NCBI GenBank assembly: GCA_002256245.1
Contig: NKIU01000001.1
Span: forward strand, 982,232 to 1,046,231
Direction of reading: 5' to 3'
Origin: Pseudorhodobacter sp. PARRP1
Lineage (GTDB): Bacteria > Pseudomonadota > Alphaproteobacteria > Rhodobacterales > Rhodobacteraceae
DNA length: 64,000 nucleotides
This document shows, piece by piece, positions 27,462 to 36,635 of this stretch. Made by a program: the position numbers and the translations under genes. A model generated the notes under the pieces. The model made no database searches, was not told the origin of the DNA, and saw only the letters and a program-made list of their open reading frames with translations. How positions within the stretch are numbered: position 1 is the first letter of the stretch; every line of letters starts with the position of its first letter.

Positions 27462-28139
27462 ATGCATATTGCGGTGCTGGTGGCGAACACCGACGAAAGC
27501 GCCTTCGCGCAGGGGCATCCCAAGGATGGCGCGAAGTTTGCGACGCTGTTGCACGAGATGCGGCCGGAGTGGCGGGTCAGCAGTTTTTCGGTGAAGGACG
27601 GCGCGTTTCCGGATGAGGGGATGCGGTTTGATGGCTGGATCATCACCGGCAGCCCGGCCTCGGTGCATGATACTGACGCCTGGGTGGGGCGGCTGTTTGG
27701 GCTGATCAGAGCCATTGTGGCGCGCGGCGAGCCGCTGTTTGGCGCGTGTTTTGGACATCAGGCGATTGCGGTGGCGCTGGGTGGCGTTGTGGGGGACAAT
27801 CCCGGCGGCTGGGTGTTTGGCGGGGTGGATACGGTGATGGAGGGGGCACAAATACGGCTCTACGCGGCGCATAGAGAGCAAGTTTTGGCGGTGCCTGCGG
27901 GCGCTGTGGTGCTGGGCGGCAATGCCGATTGTGCGGTGGGAAGCTTTGCGATCGGGCGGCGGGTGCTGACCACGCAATATCATCCCGAGATGACGCATGG
28001 CTTTATGACGGCGCTGGTGGCGGAATACGAAGCCAAGCTGCCCGCCGATGTGGCGGCGCGGGCGCGGGAAAGTCTGGCGCTGCCAGCAGACCGCGCCACG
28101 ATTGCGGCGCGGATGGTGCGGTTTTTCGAAACGGCCTAG
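27462..28139 (+). CDS. Class I glutamine amidotransferase (GATase1)
   Basis: A 225-residue GATase1 domain protein. The nucleophile elbow is FGACFGHQAIAVALGG with Cys96. The His-Glu part of the triad is in TTQYHPEMTHGF near residue 170. It starts at the ATG after AGAGAAAG. Such proteins cleave glutamine or gamma-glutamyl amides; alone and next to a GS-like ligase it may remove a gamma-glutamyl group. It is divergent from the P450 and convergent with the demethylase gene, overlapping its end by four bases. Confidence 0.85.
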   Translation: MHIAVLVANTDESAFAQGHPKDGAKFATLLHEMRPEWRVSSFSVKDGAFPDEGMRFDGWIITGSPASVHDTDAWVGRLFGLIRAIVARGEPLFGACFGHQAIAVALGGVVGDNPGGWVFGGVDTVMEGAQIRLYAAHREQVLAVPAGAVVLGGNADCAVGSFAIGRRVLTTQYHPEMTHGFMTALVAEYEAKLPADVAARARESLALPADRATIAARMVRFFETA

Positions 28140-30169
28140 ATTTCGCGCACCAACCGAAGGGCGTCATAAATCGCGGCGTGGATGTTGCGGGCCTCTACCG
28201 CGTCACCGATGCGGAACAACTGAAACCCCGCAGGACCGCCACCGTAGGTTTGCGGCTGGCCCGCGATCAGCGCGTCGTAATCCACCGCGCCAAGGTTGAC
28301 GGATTTCGGCTTCAGATCGAAGTAAATGTCGGCCAAAGGCTGGGTGCCGTGGTTGACGACGATCTGATCGTAGTGGCTGGTTTTGCCCAAAGTCATATAA
28401 TCGGAATCGACGGTGGCTTTGATCTGATTGCCGTCTTTTTCCACCCCAGTCAGGCGATAAGTGACTGTAAAGGTGGTGTTTTTATCCTGAAGCGCGCGCA
28501 TGTAGGGCACAAGATTCATCGCCATCACTTCCGGCGCAAAGCTGCGGTCGGGGGTCATGATTTCCACCTTCGCGCCGGCTTCGGTCAGGGTTTGCGCGGC
28601 TTGCAGGGCGGTGTGGTCGCCCGCGTCGTCGTAAAGCAGCACGTTGCTGCCGGGTTTCACATCGCCCGACAGGATATCCCATGCCGAAACGGTCAGATCG
28701 TTGCCGAATTTCAGCACGTCTTTTTCCGGCAAGCCGCCGGTTGCGATGATCACCACATCGGGGTTTTCGGCCATGATTTCATCGGCTTCGGCCCAGGTGT
28801 TAAAGCGGAACTCGACCCCCATCGCCGCGCATTGCGACATGCGCCAGTCGATGATGCCGATCATCTCGGCGCGGCGTTTGGTTTGCGCGGTCAGGCGCAC
28901 CTGGCCACCGGGCTGGGGGGCGGCCTCAAACACCGTCACTTTGTGGCCACGGGTCGCCGCGACGCGGGCAGCCTCCAGCCCTGCGGGGCCCGCGCCGACC
29001 ACCACGACTTGCCGCTTGGTGGCGGCGGGTTTGATGGCGTGCGGCTGGGTTTCTTCGCGGCCGGTGGAGGGGTTGTGGATGCAAAGCGCCATGCCACCTT
29101 GGTAAATGCGGTCAAGGCAATAGGTGGCGCCGACGCAGGGGCGGATGTCATCCTCGCGCCCTTCGACGATCTTTTGCACCACATGCGGATCGGCCATATG
29201 GGCGCGGGTCATGCCGACCATATCCAACTGGCCTGAGGCTATGGCATGGCGGGCGGTGGCGACATCGGGGATGCGGGCGGCGTGGAAGGTGGGCAGGCCA
29301 ACCTCGGCACGCATACGGCCTGCGAAATCGAGGTGAGGGGCCGATTTCATGCCGTGAATCGGGATCACATCGGTCATCGCGGCATCGGTGAAGATGCGGC
29401 CTTTGATGATGTTCAGAAAATCGACCAACCCTGAGTCGCGGAACATCTTTCCGATAGCCACGCCTTCATCGGCGGAAATGCCGCCTTGTTCGACCTCATC
29501 CGCGGTATAGCGCACGCCCAGCAGGAAGTTTTCCCCGACGCGCTTGCGGCAGGCAGCCAGCACATCCATCGCGAAACGGGCGCGGTTTTCCAAGCTGCCG
29601 CCATAGGGCGCAGCGAGGGTGTTGGTGAACGGCGACATGAACTGGTCCATCAAATGGCCGTAACATTCGAATTCCACGCCATCGAGACCGGCTTCTTTCA
29701 TCCGCTCGGCGGCATCGGCGTAGTCTTGGATAATGCGCTCAATGTCCCAATCTTCGATCACCTTCGGGAAGGCGCGGTGCGACGGTTCGCGCGAGGAACT
29801 GGCCCCCACCACCGGCAACCAATCGCCCTTGTCCCAGCGGGTGCGGCGGCCCAAATGGGTTAACTGGATCATCACGGCGGCCCCAGCCTCGTGGCAATCA
29901 TCGGTCAGTTGCTTCATCCATTTCACCACCTCATCCTTGTAGGCGAGGATGTTGTTGAACACCGGGGGGCTGTCTTTCGACACCGCTGCCGAGCCTGCGG
30001 TCATGGTTAACGCCACGCCCGCCTTGGCGCGTTCAAGATGGTAAAGGCGGTAGCGATCCTTCGGCATCCCGTCCTCGGGGTAGGCCGGTTCGTGACTGGT
30101 GGTCATGATGCGGTTGCGCAGGGTCAGGTGCTTAAGCTGATAGGGCTGCAACAGGGGATCGGTGGACAT
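28136..30169 (-). CDS. NADH:flavin oxidoreductase, DgcA/StcD-like N-demethylase
   Basis: A 677-residue three-part flavoenzyme. Residues 1-340 form an old-yellow-enzyme TIM barrel binding FMN (LKHLTLRNRIMTTSHEPAYP). A Cys cluster (RPCVGATYCLDR, ALCIHNPSTG) near 345-375 should hold [4Fe-4S]. The C-terminal half is an FAD/NAD-binding module (VVVVGAGPAGLEAARVA). The N-terminal wording closely resembles dimethylglycine (DgcA) and N-methylproline (StcD) demethylases, which oxidise an N-methyl group to formaldehyde. A possible promoter with TTGACA lies just upstream, and a TetR gene is divergent. The substrate is inferred, not shown. Confidence 0.85.
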   Translation of the reverse strand: MSTDPLLQPYQLKHLTLRNRIMTTSHEPAYPEDGMPKDRYRLYHLERAKAGVALTMTAGSAAVSKDSPPVFNNILAYKDEVVKWMKQLTDDCHEAGAAVMIQLTHLGRRTRWDKGDWLPVVGASSSREPSHRAFPKVIEDWDIERIIQDYADAAERMKEAGLDGVEFECYGHLMDQFMSPFTNTLAAPYGGSLENRARFAMDVLAACRKRVGENFLLGVRYTADEVEQGGISADEGVAIGKMFRDSGLVDFLNIIKGRIFTDAAMTDVIPIHGMKSAPHLDFAGRMRAEVGLPTFHAARIPDVATARHAIASGQLDMVGMTRAHMADPHVVQKIVEGREDDIRPCVGATYCLDRIYQGGMALCIHNPSTGREETQPHAIKPAATKRQVVVVGAGPAGLEAARVAATRGHKVTVFEAAPQPGGQVRLTAQTKRRAEMIGIIDWRMSQCAAMGVEFRFNTWAEADEIMAENPDVVIIATGGLPEKDVLKFGNDLTVSAWDILSGDVKPGSNVLLYDDAGDHTALQAAQTLTEAGAKVEIMTPDRSFAPEVMAMNLVPYMRALQDKNTTFTVTYRLTGVEKDGNQIKATVDSDYMTLGKTSHYDQIVVNHGTQPLADIYFDLKPKSVNLGAVDYDALIAGQPQTYGGGPAGFQLFRIGDAVEARNIHAAIYDALRLVREI

Positions 30170-30198
30170 GGGGCCTCGCGCTGGCTGGGGTTTTGCGT

Positions 30199-30227
30199 AG
30201 AACAGCAGGAATCGACATATGTGTCAA
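30199..30227 (-). promoter_or_regulatory. Possible sigma-70 promoter of the demethylase gene
   Basis: On the minus strand TTGACA (30227-30222) is followed after 17 bases by TGTTCT (30204-30199), about 30 bases before the start codon. The palindrome ACATATGT (30215-30222) overlaps the -35 end and could be an operator for the divergent TetR protein. The -10 match is weak. Confidence 0.4.
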
Positions 30228-30278
30228 GTTTCCTGTCGAGAGGTTGTCAAGCCGGGGGCGTGGCCGTAGTCTGGCGGC

Positions 30279-30905
30279 ATGGATACTGCACAAACACCCG
30301 AACGCGGTTGGCGCGGCACGCCTGAAGTGTGGCTGGACGCGGCCTATGATCTGCTGGTTGAAGGCGGGGTCGAGGCGGTGAAGGTGATGCCTTTGGCCGC
30401 CAAACTGGGGCTGTCGCGCACCAGTTTTTATTGGCATTTCGCGGATCGTGAGGCGCTTTTGGCTGGCCTGATCGCGCGCTGGCAAAGCCAGAACACCGCC
30501 AACCTGATTGCCCGAACCCTAGCCCCGGCGGCGACGATTGCGGAAGCCATGCTGAACGTCAACGATTGCTGGATCACGCCTGCGCTGTTTGACAGCCGGA
30601 TGGAGTTTGCGATCAGGACCTGGGCGCTGACAGATGCGGCTTTGGCCGAGGTGCTAAGGGCGGCGGATTTGGCGCGGGTGCAGGCTCTAACCGCCATGTT
30701 TGAGACGTTTTCTTACCCCGCGCATGAGGCTGCCGTGCGGGCACAGACGGTGTATTTGACGCAAGTGGGCTATATCTCGATGCGGACTGAAGAGTCGCTG
30801 GAATACCGGCTGCACAATATCCCGGATTATGTGCTGATCTTCACCGGCCACGCCCCGACCGCCGCTGAGTTGGCGGCGTTTCGGGCGCGCAATCAGGCGG
30901 GTTAG
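30279..30905 (+). CDS. TetR/AcrR family transcriptional regulator
   Basis: A 208-residue regulator. The N-terminal helix-turn-helix is seen in GVEAVKVMPLAAKLGLSRTSFYWHFADREALL (residues ~30-61; key motif LGLSRTSFYWHF). The rest is a helical ligand-binding domain. It is divergent from the demethylase gene across 109 bases, which is the usual layout for a local repressor. It may respond to the demethylase substrate. It is convergent with hpaI, three bases apart at the ends. Confidence 0.9.
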   Translation: MDTAQTPERGWRGTPEVWLDAAYDLLVEGGVEAVKVMPLAAKLGLSRTSFYWHFADREALLAGLIARWQSQNTANLIARTLAPAATIAEAMLNVNDCWITPALFDSRMEFAIRTWALTDAALAEVLRAADLARVQALTAMFETFSYPAHEAAVRAQTVYLTQVGYISMRTEESLEYRLHNIPDYVLIFTGHAPTAAELAAFRARNQAG

Positions 30906-30908
30906 AGC

Positions 30909-31673
30909 CTATTTCCGCGCGGCAGCGGCCAGCGCATTGGCGGCACCCAGCAGCAGGGGAATGTCGCCGCCGACACCGAGGAAGGTCACGCCCATCGCGC
31001 GGTAGTGTTTGGCAAGGGCCAGATCAAAGGTGAGAATCCCCGCCGCTTTGCCGCTGGCGATGATCTGGCGCATCGCATCATCAATCGCCGCCTGCACCTG
31101 CGGCGCGGCGGTATTGCCGGGAAAGCCCATATCGGCGGCGAGATCGGAGGGGCCGATGAAGATGCAGTCGATGCCGGGGAGTGTGAGAATCTCGGGCAAG
31201 GCTGCCAAACCGGCGCGGCTTTCGATTTGCAGGATCAGGCAGACTTCGGCATTGGCGGTCGCCAGATAGTCACTAACACGGCCGAAATCGGCTGCGCGGG
31301 CCACGGCGGCCCCCAAGCCGCGCACGCCTTCGGGCGGGTATTTCATCGCGCGCACCATCTGTTCGGCATGGGCGGCGGTTTCGATCATCGGGACCATCAC
31401 GGTCTGGATGCCAAGATCGAGCACCTGCTTGACCAAGTGGGTTTCGCCCAACGGAATCCGCACGACGGTGCTGGTGCGACGGCCCACGGTTTGCGCTTGG
31501 GTCAGCATGGTGGGGATCGAATTGGGCCCGTGTTCGCCATCAATCAGCAGCCAGTCAAAACCGCAGCCCGACAAAAGTTCCGCCGAATAGGGGCTGGCCA
31601 GGTTCAGCCAGATGCCGAATTGCGGCGTCTTGGCAGCCAGCGCGGCTTTCAGGTGGTTTTTCGGCGCGGGCAT
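30909..31673 (-). CDS. hpaI: HpcH/HpaI family aldolase
   Basis: A 254-residue metal-dependent class II aldolase. Typical blocks are GIWLNLASPYSAELLSGCG, LLIDGEHGPNS, VRIPLGETHLVKQVLDLG, IQTVMVPMIETAAHAE and IFIGPSDLAADMG, which together carry the metal ligands and pyruvate site. HpaI splits 4-hydroxy-2-oxoheptanedioate to pyruvate and succinate semialdehyde in homoprotocatechuate breakdown, but relatives accept other 2-oxo acids. The start ATG has AAAGGAC upstream. No other hpa enzyme genes are here, so the symbol is tentative. The divergent MarR gene resembles HpaR, which supports the link. Confidence 0.85.
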   Translation of the reverse strand: MPAPKNHLKAALAAKTPQFGIWLNLASPYSAELLSGCGFDWLLIDGEHGPNSIPTMLTQAQTVGRRTSTVVRIPLGETHLVKQVLDLGIQTVMVPMIETAAHAEQMVRAMKYPPEGVRGLGAAVARAADFGRVSDYLATANAEVCLILQIESRAGLAALPEILTLPGIDCIFIGPSDLAADMGFPGNTAAPQVQAAIDDAMRQIIASGKAAGILTFDLALAKHYRAMGVTFLGVGGDIPLLLGAANALAAAARK

Positions 31674-31793
31674 GGGCTGTCCTTTCGGTGTGGGCGGGTG
31701 TGCGGGTTTCATAGCATGGAAGGGCGGCGACGCCAGAGGTGCGTTGCGCCACAGGTGGCTTGCAGCAATCGGCACAAAAGCGATAGTTGGGGG

Positions 31794-32267
31794 ATGAGCG
31801 ATGACACTCCTCTTCCACGCGATACCCGCCACGCCTTGCCGATGGCGCTGCTGCGCGCGCGTGAGGCGGTGATGACGCGGTTTCGCCCGATGCTGGCAGC
31901 GCATGACATCAACGAACAGCAGTGGCGGGTGATCCGGGTCTTGGGCGAGGTTGATCGCCTGGATGCGACCGAAGTGGCGGTGCGTGCGAATATTCTGGCG
32001 CCGTCGCTGACGCGGATGATCCGCGCGATGACCGAGCGCGGGCTGATCCACCGCGCGCGCGACGCCAGCGACGGGCGGCGGGTGATGCTGTCGATTGCGC
32101 CGCAGGGCCGGGCGCTGTTGCAGGTGGTGGCCCCGGATTCGACGGCGATCTATCAGCAGTTAGAGCATGATTACGGCGCGGCGCGCACGGCGCAACTGAT
32201 AGACATGCTGATTGCGCTGGCCGATCTGGCAGAGCCAAGGGCCGAAAGGCCGGCAGATTCGAACTGA
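31794..32267 (+). CDS. hpaR: MarR family regulator, HpaR-like
   Basis: A 157-residue winged-helix regulator. The DNA-binding part is LDATEVAVRANILAPSLTRMIRAMTERGL with wing ARDASDGRRVMLSI (residues ~62-105). The N-terminal RHALPMALLRAREAVMTRFRP in short form (ALLRAREAVM) and the phrase EQQWRVIRVLGE match HpaR, the repressor of homoprotocatechuate genes. It is divergent from the HpaI-type aldolase across 120 bases, as expected for its regulator. Inducer not known. Confidence 0.85.
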   Translation: MSDDTPLPRDTRHALPMALLRAREAVMTRFRPMLAAHDINEQQWRVIRVLGEVDRLDATEVAVRANILAPSLTRMIRAMTERGLIHRARDASDGRRVMLSIAPQGRALLQVVAPDSTAIYQQLEHDYGAARTAQLIDMLIALADLAEPRAERPADSN

Positions 32268-32403
32268 TGCGTTCAAATGGCGGCGTCAAAACGCTGCGCC
32301 GCATTGACCTTTCGGGCAAAGACATAAACTCTTGGTGATCGAAACAGATACCGCGAAGCCCCCCGCGATGCGCCGGATTTTGCAAGCAGCCAAGGTTACC
32401 ACC

Positions 32404-33525
32404 ATGTCATTTTTCACCGCCCATCGTGTGACCGCTTTGGTCGTTTTCGTTGCCGCTGCCGCTTGGGTGGTGACGGGCGAATTTTCGGCCGTGGGCAGTC
32501 AGGAAGTGAAGAAGGACGACACAGCCAACGAGGGGCAAGCGGCAGCCGAGCCGGTGGCGGTGCGGCGCACGGTGGCGGCGGTGATGCCGCAATTCATCGA
32601 CTACGCGCGCGAAATCCGCATCTCGGGCGCGACCGAGGCTGACAAGCAGGCGGTGTTGGCGGCGCGGACCTCGGGCATTGTGGCAAAGCTGGGCGTGGTG
32701 AAGGGCGGCGCGATTGCGGCGGATGCGCTGGTGGTGGAACTGGAAGGCTCGGACGTGGTCGCCGGTGTCGATACCGCGCAGGCGGCGCTGGAGCAGGCGA
32801 CCGAGACGCTGCGGGTGGGGCAGGCGCTGTTCGACAAGGGCAGTCTGCCCGAGTTGGAGCTGATCACCCGCCGCGCGGCGAAGGCTGCGGCAGAGGCTGG
32901 GCTCTCGCAGGCCAAGGCGGCGCAAGACAGGCTGCTGCTGAAAGCACCTTTTGCGGGCACGGTGGATACGGTGGATGTCGAACTGGGCGAATGGGTGCAG
33001 ACCGGCGCCTCGATTGCCACCATTCTGGCGCTGGACCCGATTGTGGTGAAGGCCGAGGTCAGCGAGCGGGATGTGGCGTTTGTGACCGTGGGATCAAAAG
33101 CCAAGGTGCGGCTGGTGGACGGGGTTGAGATGGAAGGCGTGGTGCGGCATGTGTCGGCGCAAGCCTCGGACAAGACGCGGACGTTTGGCGTTGAGGTGGC
33201 CTTGCCGAACCCCGATCACACGATCCCGGCAGGGATGACGGCAGAGGTGCGGCTTTACACGGCGGCGGTGCCTGCGGTGGTGGTGCCGCGGTCGATCATC
33301 ACCATCAACGAGGATGGCGTGATTGGCTTGCGGGTGGTGGGGGCTGACGACAAGGCGGCGTTTGCCCCGGTGACGGTGATTGACGACGGTGAGCAGGGCA
33401 TGGTGGTGACGGGGGTGCCGAAAGACCTGCGGGTGATCGTGGCGGGGCAGGATCTGGTGTCGGACGGCGATGTGGTGACGGTTTCCGAACTGACCCCGGC
33501 GCAAGCGGCTGAGGCCCTGAAATGA
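32404..33525 (+). CDS. RND efflux periplasmic adaptor (second system)
   Basis: About 373 residues of an HlyD/AcrA-type membrane fusion protein. It has an N-terminal membrane anchor (VTALVVFVAAAAWVV), a lipoyl domain, a helical hairpin (ALEQATETLRVG, AEAGLSQAKAAQDR), the second lipoyl half LLKAPFAGTVDTVDVE and beta-barrel domains. The start at 32404 is preferred, but an ATG at 32368 is possible and would add 12 residues. It overlaps the pump gene by four bases (ATGA), so both are made together. It is only a distant relative of the first adaptor. Confidence 0.92.
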   Translation: MSFFTAHRVTALVVFVAAAAWVVTGEFSAVGSQEVKKDDTANEGQAAAEPVAVRRTVAAVMPQFIDYAREIRISGATEADKQAVLAARTSGIVAKLGVVKGGAIAADALVVELEGSDVVAGVDTAQAALEQATETLRVGQALFDKGSLPELELITRRAAKAAAEAGLSQAKAAQDRLLLKAPFAGTVDTVDVELGEWVQTGASIATILALDPIVVKAEVSERDVAFVTVGSKAKVRLVDGVEMEGVVRHVSAQASDKTRTFGVEVALPNPDHTIPAGMTAEVRLYTAAVPAVVVPRSIITINEDGVIGLRVVGADDKAAFAPVTVIDDGEQGMVVTGVPKDLRVIVAGQDLVSDGDVVTVSELTPAQAAEALK

Positions 33526-36500
33526 AGCTGGTCGAACTTGCCATACGCAACGCGCGGCTGACGCTGTCGGTGCTGGTGTTTCTGATCCTGTCGGGGGCAC
33601 TGGCCTATTACGCGATTCCGAAAGAGGCCGAGCCGGATATTCAGATTCCGATCATCTATGTCTCGATGACGCTGGACGGCATCTCGCCCGAGGATGCCGA
33701 ACGGCTGTTGCTGCGGCCGATGGAAACCGCGCTGAAGTCTATTCAGGGCGTCAAGAAAATGACCGCAACCGCGTTTCAGGGTGGCGGCAACGTGCTGTTG
33801 GAGTTTCAGGCCGGGGCCAACCTTGCCAAGGCGAAATCCGATGTGAAGGACAAGGTGGACGACGCGCGGCGCGATCTGCCGTCCGAGGTGGATGAGCCGA
33901 CGGTCAACGAGGTTAACCTGTCGGAATTCCCGGTGCTGGTGGTGACGCTGTCGGGCGATGTGCCTGAACGCACGCTGAACGCCACGGCGCGGGTGCTGCG
34001 CGACCGGATCGAGGAAATTCCCGGCGTGCTGGATGCGGCCTTGCAGGGCGTGCGCGATGATGTGGTCGAGATCGTGATTGATCCGGCCAAGCTGTCATCC
34101 TACGGGTTGCGCCCCGATACGATGATCGCGGGGTTCAACGCCAACAACCGGCTGATCGCGGCGGGGTCGTTGGAGGGGGCTGAGGGGCGCTATGCCATCA
34201 AAGTGCCGTCGCTGATTGAGACGGTGAAGGATTTGGCCAGCCTGCCGGTGGTGGCCGAGGGCAATGCGATTGTGCGGGTCAGCGATTTGGCTGAAATCCG
34301 CCCTGCGCTGAAAGACCCGCAGACGATCACCCGGCTGGATGGCAAATCGGCGGTGGCGATTGAGGTTTCCAAGCGGATCGGTTCCAACCTGATTGACACG
34401 GTGGACAAGGTGAAAGCCGTGACCGCCGAGTTGCAAAAGCAGATGCCGCCGGGTGTGGTGGTGTCGTTTTCTCAGGATAAATCCACCACCATCCGGCAAC
34501 TGCTGTCTGATCTGCAAAACTCGGTGCTGACGGCGGTGGTGCTGGTGTTCATCGTCATTCTGTATGCGCTGTCGGTGCGGTCTTCGATTTTGATCGGTCT
34601 GGCTATTCCGTCGTCGTTCCTGATGGGGATTCTGGGGCTGCAAATGGCCGGGTTGACGGTGAATCTGGTCGTGCTGTTCAGCCTTATTCTGGCGGTGGGG
34701 ATGCTGGTGGATGATGCCATCATCGTGGTGGAATATGCCGAGCGGCGGATGAATGAGGGCATGGACAAGCGCGATGCCTTTGCCGAGGCCAGCCATAAAA
34801 TGGCGGGGCCGGTGATCGCCTCGACCCTGACGCGGATTGCGGCGTTCTCGCCCTTGCTGTTCTGGCCCGGAACTGTCGGCGAGTTTATGAAATACATGCC
34901 GATCACGCTGATTGCGACGCTGTCGGCGAGTATGCTGTATGCGCTGATCTTCGTGCCGACTTTGGGCGCGATCATCGCAAAGCCATTTGCCGAGCCGCCG
35001 CGCCACAAGGATGGGGCGTATATGTGGGTGGTGGGCAAGGCGATCCGGCATCCGTTTATCGTGCTGTTTCTGGCGGTGGGCGCGTTGGTTGCGGTGCCTG
35101 TGACCTATGGGAAATACGGCAACGGGGTAGAGTTTTTCCCGAATGTCGAGCCGGACTATGGGCTGCTGTATGTGAAGGCACGCGGCAACCTGTCGATTGA
35201 CGAAAAAGACGCGCTGGTGCGGCAGGCCGAGGCGCGGATTTTGGGCTGGCCGGGGTTGAAGACGGTTTACACGCGGGTGGGCGGCAGCGGGCAAAGCGGC
35301 GGTGACGCCCCCGCCGATAGCATTGGCACCATCCAGTATGAATTCGTCGATTGGCGCGAGCGTAAGCCCGCCAACGATATTCTCGCCGATCTGCGGCTGG
35401 CGATGCAGGGCATCCCGGGCGTCGATATCGAGGTTTCGGTGCCCGCCGCTGGCCCGCCGACAGGCAAGGCCGTGCAGATCGAGCTTTCGGCAGATGATCC
35501 TGCCGGGTTGAACGACGCGGCGCGGGCGATTGCGGTCAAGCTGAAGGCGATCCCGAATGTGATTGATGTGTCGAACGGTCTGCCCTTGCCGGGGGTGGAT
35601 TGGGAATTGCAGGTCGATCGCGGCGAGGCTGCGCGGTATGGCGCTTCGCCTGCGGCGGTGGGGGCTGTGGTGCAGATGGTGACATCCGGGCTGAAGCTGT
35701 CGGAATATCGCCCGGCGGGGTCGGATGATCCGGTGGATATCGTGCTGCGCCTGCCGCCAGATCAGCGCACCATCTCCGCGCTGGATCAGTTGCGGATTGA
35801 AACAGAGGACGGCCCGGTGCCGATCTCTAACTTCGTGACGCGCTCGGCTGCGCCCACCACCGGCACGCTGACCCGGTTGGGCGGCGCGCGCACGATTACC
35901 GTGCAGGCCGGGATTGCGGCGGCGGAAGGCGTGCAGCCTGATCTGGTGCGGCAGGAAGTGCAGGCGATGCTGGAGAAAACCTTTGCCGAGGATGGCTATG
36001 CCAAAGCCGGGATGCGCTGGAACATGGCGGGCGAGGATCAGGAACAGGCCGAGGCTGGTGCGTTTCTGGCCAAGGCATTTGGCGCGGCGATCTTCCTGAT
36101 TTTCGTGGTGCTGTTGGCGCAGTTCAACAAGTTCATCTCGGTGGGTCTGGTGCTGTCGGCGGTGCTGATGTCCACCATCGGGGTGTTCCTGGGCCTGATG
36201 ATCATGGGCCAACCGTTTGGCGTGGTGATGACCGGGATCGGCGTGATCGCCCTCGCTGGGGTGGTGGTGAACAACAACATCGTGCTGATCGCGACCTATG
36301 ACAGCCTGCGCGACGAGGGAATGGACAAGATCGAGGCCGTGCTGGAAACCTGCCGCGAGCGGGCGCGTCCGGTGGTGCTGACCGCGCTGACGGCGATTTT
36401 CGGGGTGTTCCCGATTGCCTTTGGTTTGAACCTTGAACTGCTGAGCCATGAGACGACGATTGGTGCGCCATCCACCCAGTGGTGGATCTCGCTGTCGTCG

Positions 36501-36635
36501 GCGATTGTTTACGGCTTGGCGTTTGCGACCATTTTGACGCTGATCGTGACGCCGTCGCTGTTGATGCTGGTCAGCCGGTCCAATCGGTCTTTGCGTGAGG
36601 GGCGGCGGTGGTTCTGGAAGAAACGCTTTTCCTGA
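33522..36635 (+). CDS. RND efflux permease (second system)
   Basis: A 1037-residue inner-membrane RND pump. The first membrane helix and porter entry (AIRNARLTLSVLVFLILSG) begin the protein. The proton-relay Asp397-Asp398 are in GMLVDDAIIVVEYAERRM, and the later helices include VVVNNNIVLIATYDSLRDEG in place of the AcrB KNG motif. It differs clearly from the first pump and belongs to the broader MdtB/C-like or cation/drug group. Start overlaps the adaptor stop. No outer-membrane channel follows. The gene ends directly against convergent pcaF with no gap. Confidence 0.95.
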   Translation: MKLVELAIRNARLTLSVLVFLILSGALAYYAIPKEAEPDIQIPIIYVSMTLDGISPEDAERLLLRPMETALKSIQGVKKMTATAFQGGGNVLLEFQAGANLAKAKSDVKDKVDDARRDLPSEVDEPTVNEVNLSEFPVLVVTLSGDVPERTLNATARVLRDRIEEIPGVLDAALQGVRDDVVEIVIDPAKLSSYGLRPDTMIAGFNANNRLIAAGSLEGAEGRYAIKVPSLIETVKDLASLPVVAEGNAIVRVSDLAEIRPALKDPQTITRLDGKSAVAIEVSKRIGSNLIDTVDKVKAVTAELQKQMPPGVVVSFSQDKSTTIRQLLSDLQNSVLTAVVLVFIVILYALSVRSSILIGLAIPSSFLMGILGLQMAGLTVNLVVLFSLILAVGMLVDDAIIVVEYAERRMNEGMDKRDAFAEASHKMAGPVIASTLTRIAAFSPLLFWPGTVGEFMKYMPITLIATLSASMLYALIFVPTLGAIIAKPFAEPPRHKDGAYMWVVGKAIRHPFIVLFLAVGALVAVPVTYGKYGNGVEFFPNVEPDYGLLYVKARGNLSIDEKDALVRQAEARILGWPGLKTVYTRVGGSGQSGGDAPADSIGTIQYEFVDWRERKPANDILADLRLAMQGIPGVDIEVSVPAAGPPTGKAVQIELSADDPAGLNDAARAIAVKLKAIPNVIDVSNGLPLPGVDWELQVDRGEAARYGASPAAVGAVVQMVTSGLKLSEYRPAGSDDPVDIVLRLPPDQRTISALDQLRIETEDGPVPISNFVTRSAAPTTGTLTRLGGARTITVQAGIAAAEGVQPDLVRQEVQAMLEKTFAEDGYAKAGMRWNMAGEDQEQAEAGAFLAKAFGAAIFLIFVVLLAQFNKFISVGLVLSAVLMSTIGVFLGLMIMGQPFGVVMTGIGVIALAGVVVNNNIVLIATYDSLRDEGMDKIEAVLETCRERARPVVLTALTAIFGVFPIAFGLNLELLSHETTIGAPSTQWWISLSSAIVYGLAFATILTLIVTPSLLMLVSRSNRSLREGRRWFWKKRFS

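Noticed and set aside
34095-36449. Open frame of 784 codons on the minus strand.
   Set aside because: Antisense shadow of the second RND permease, which shows all family motifs.
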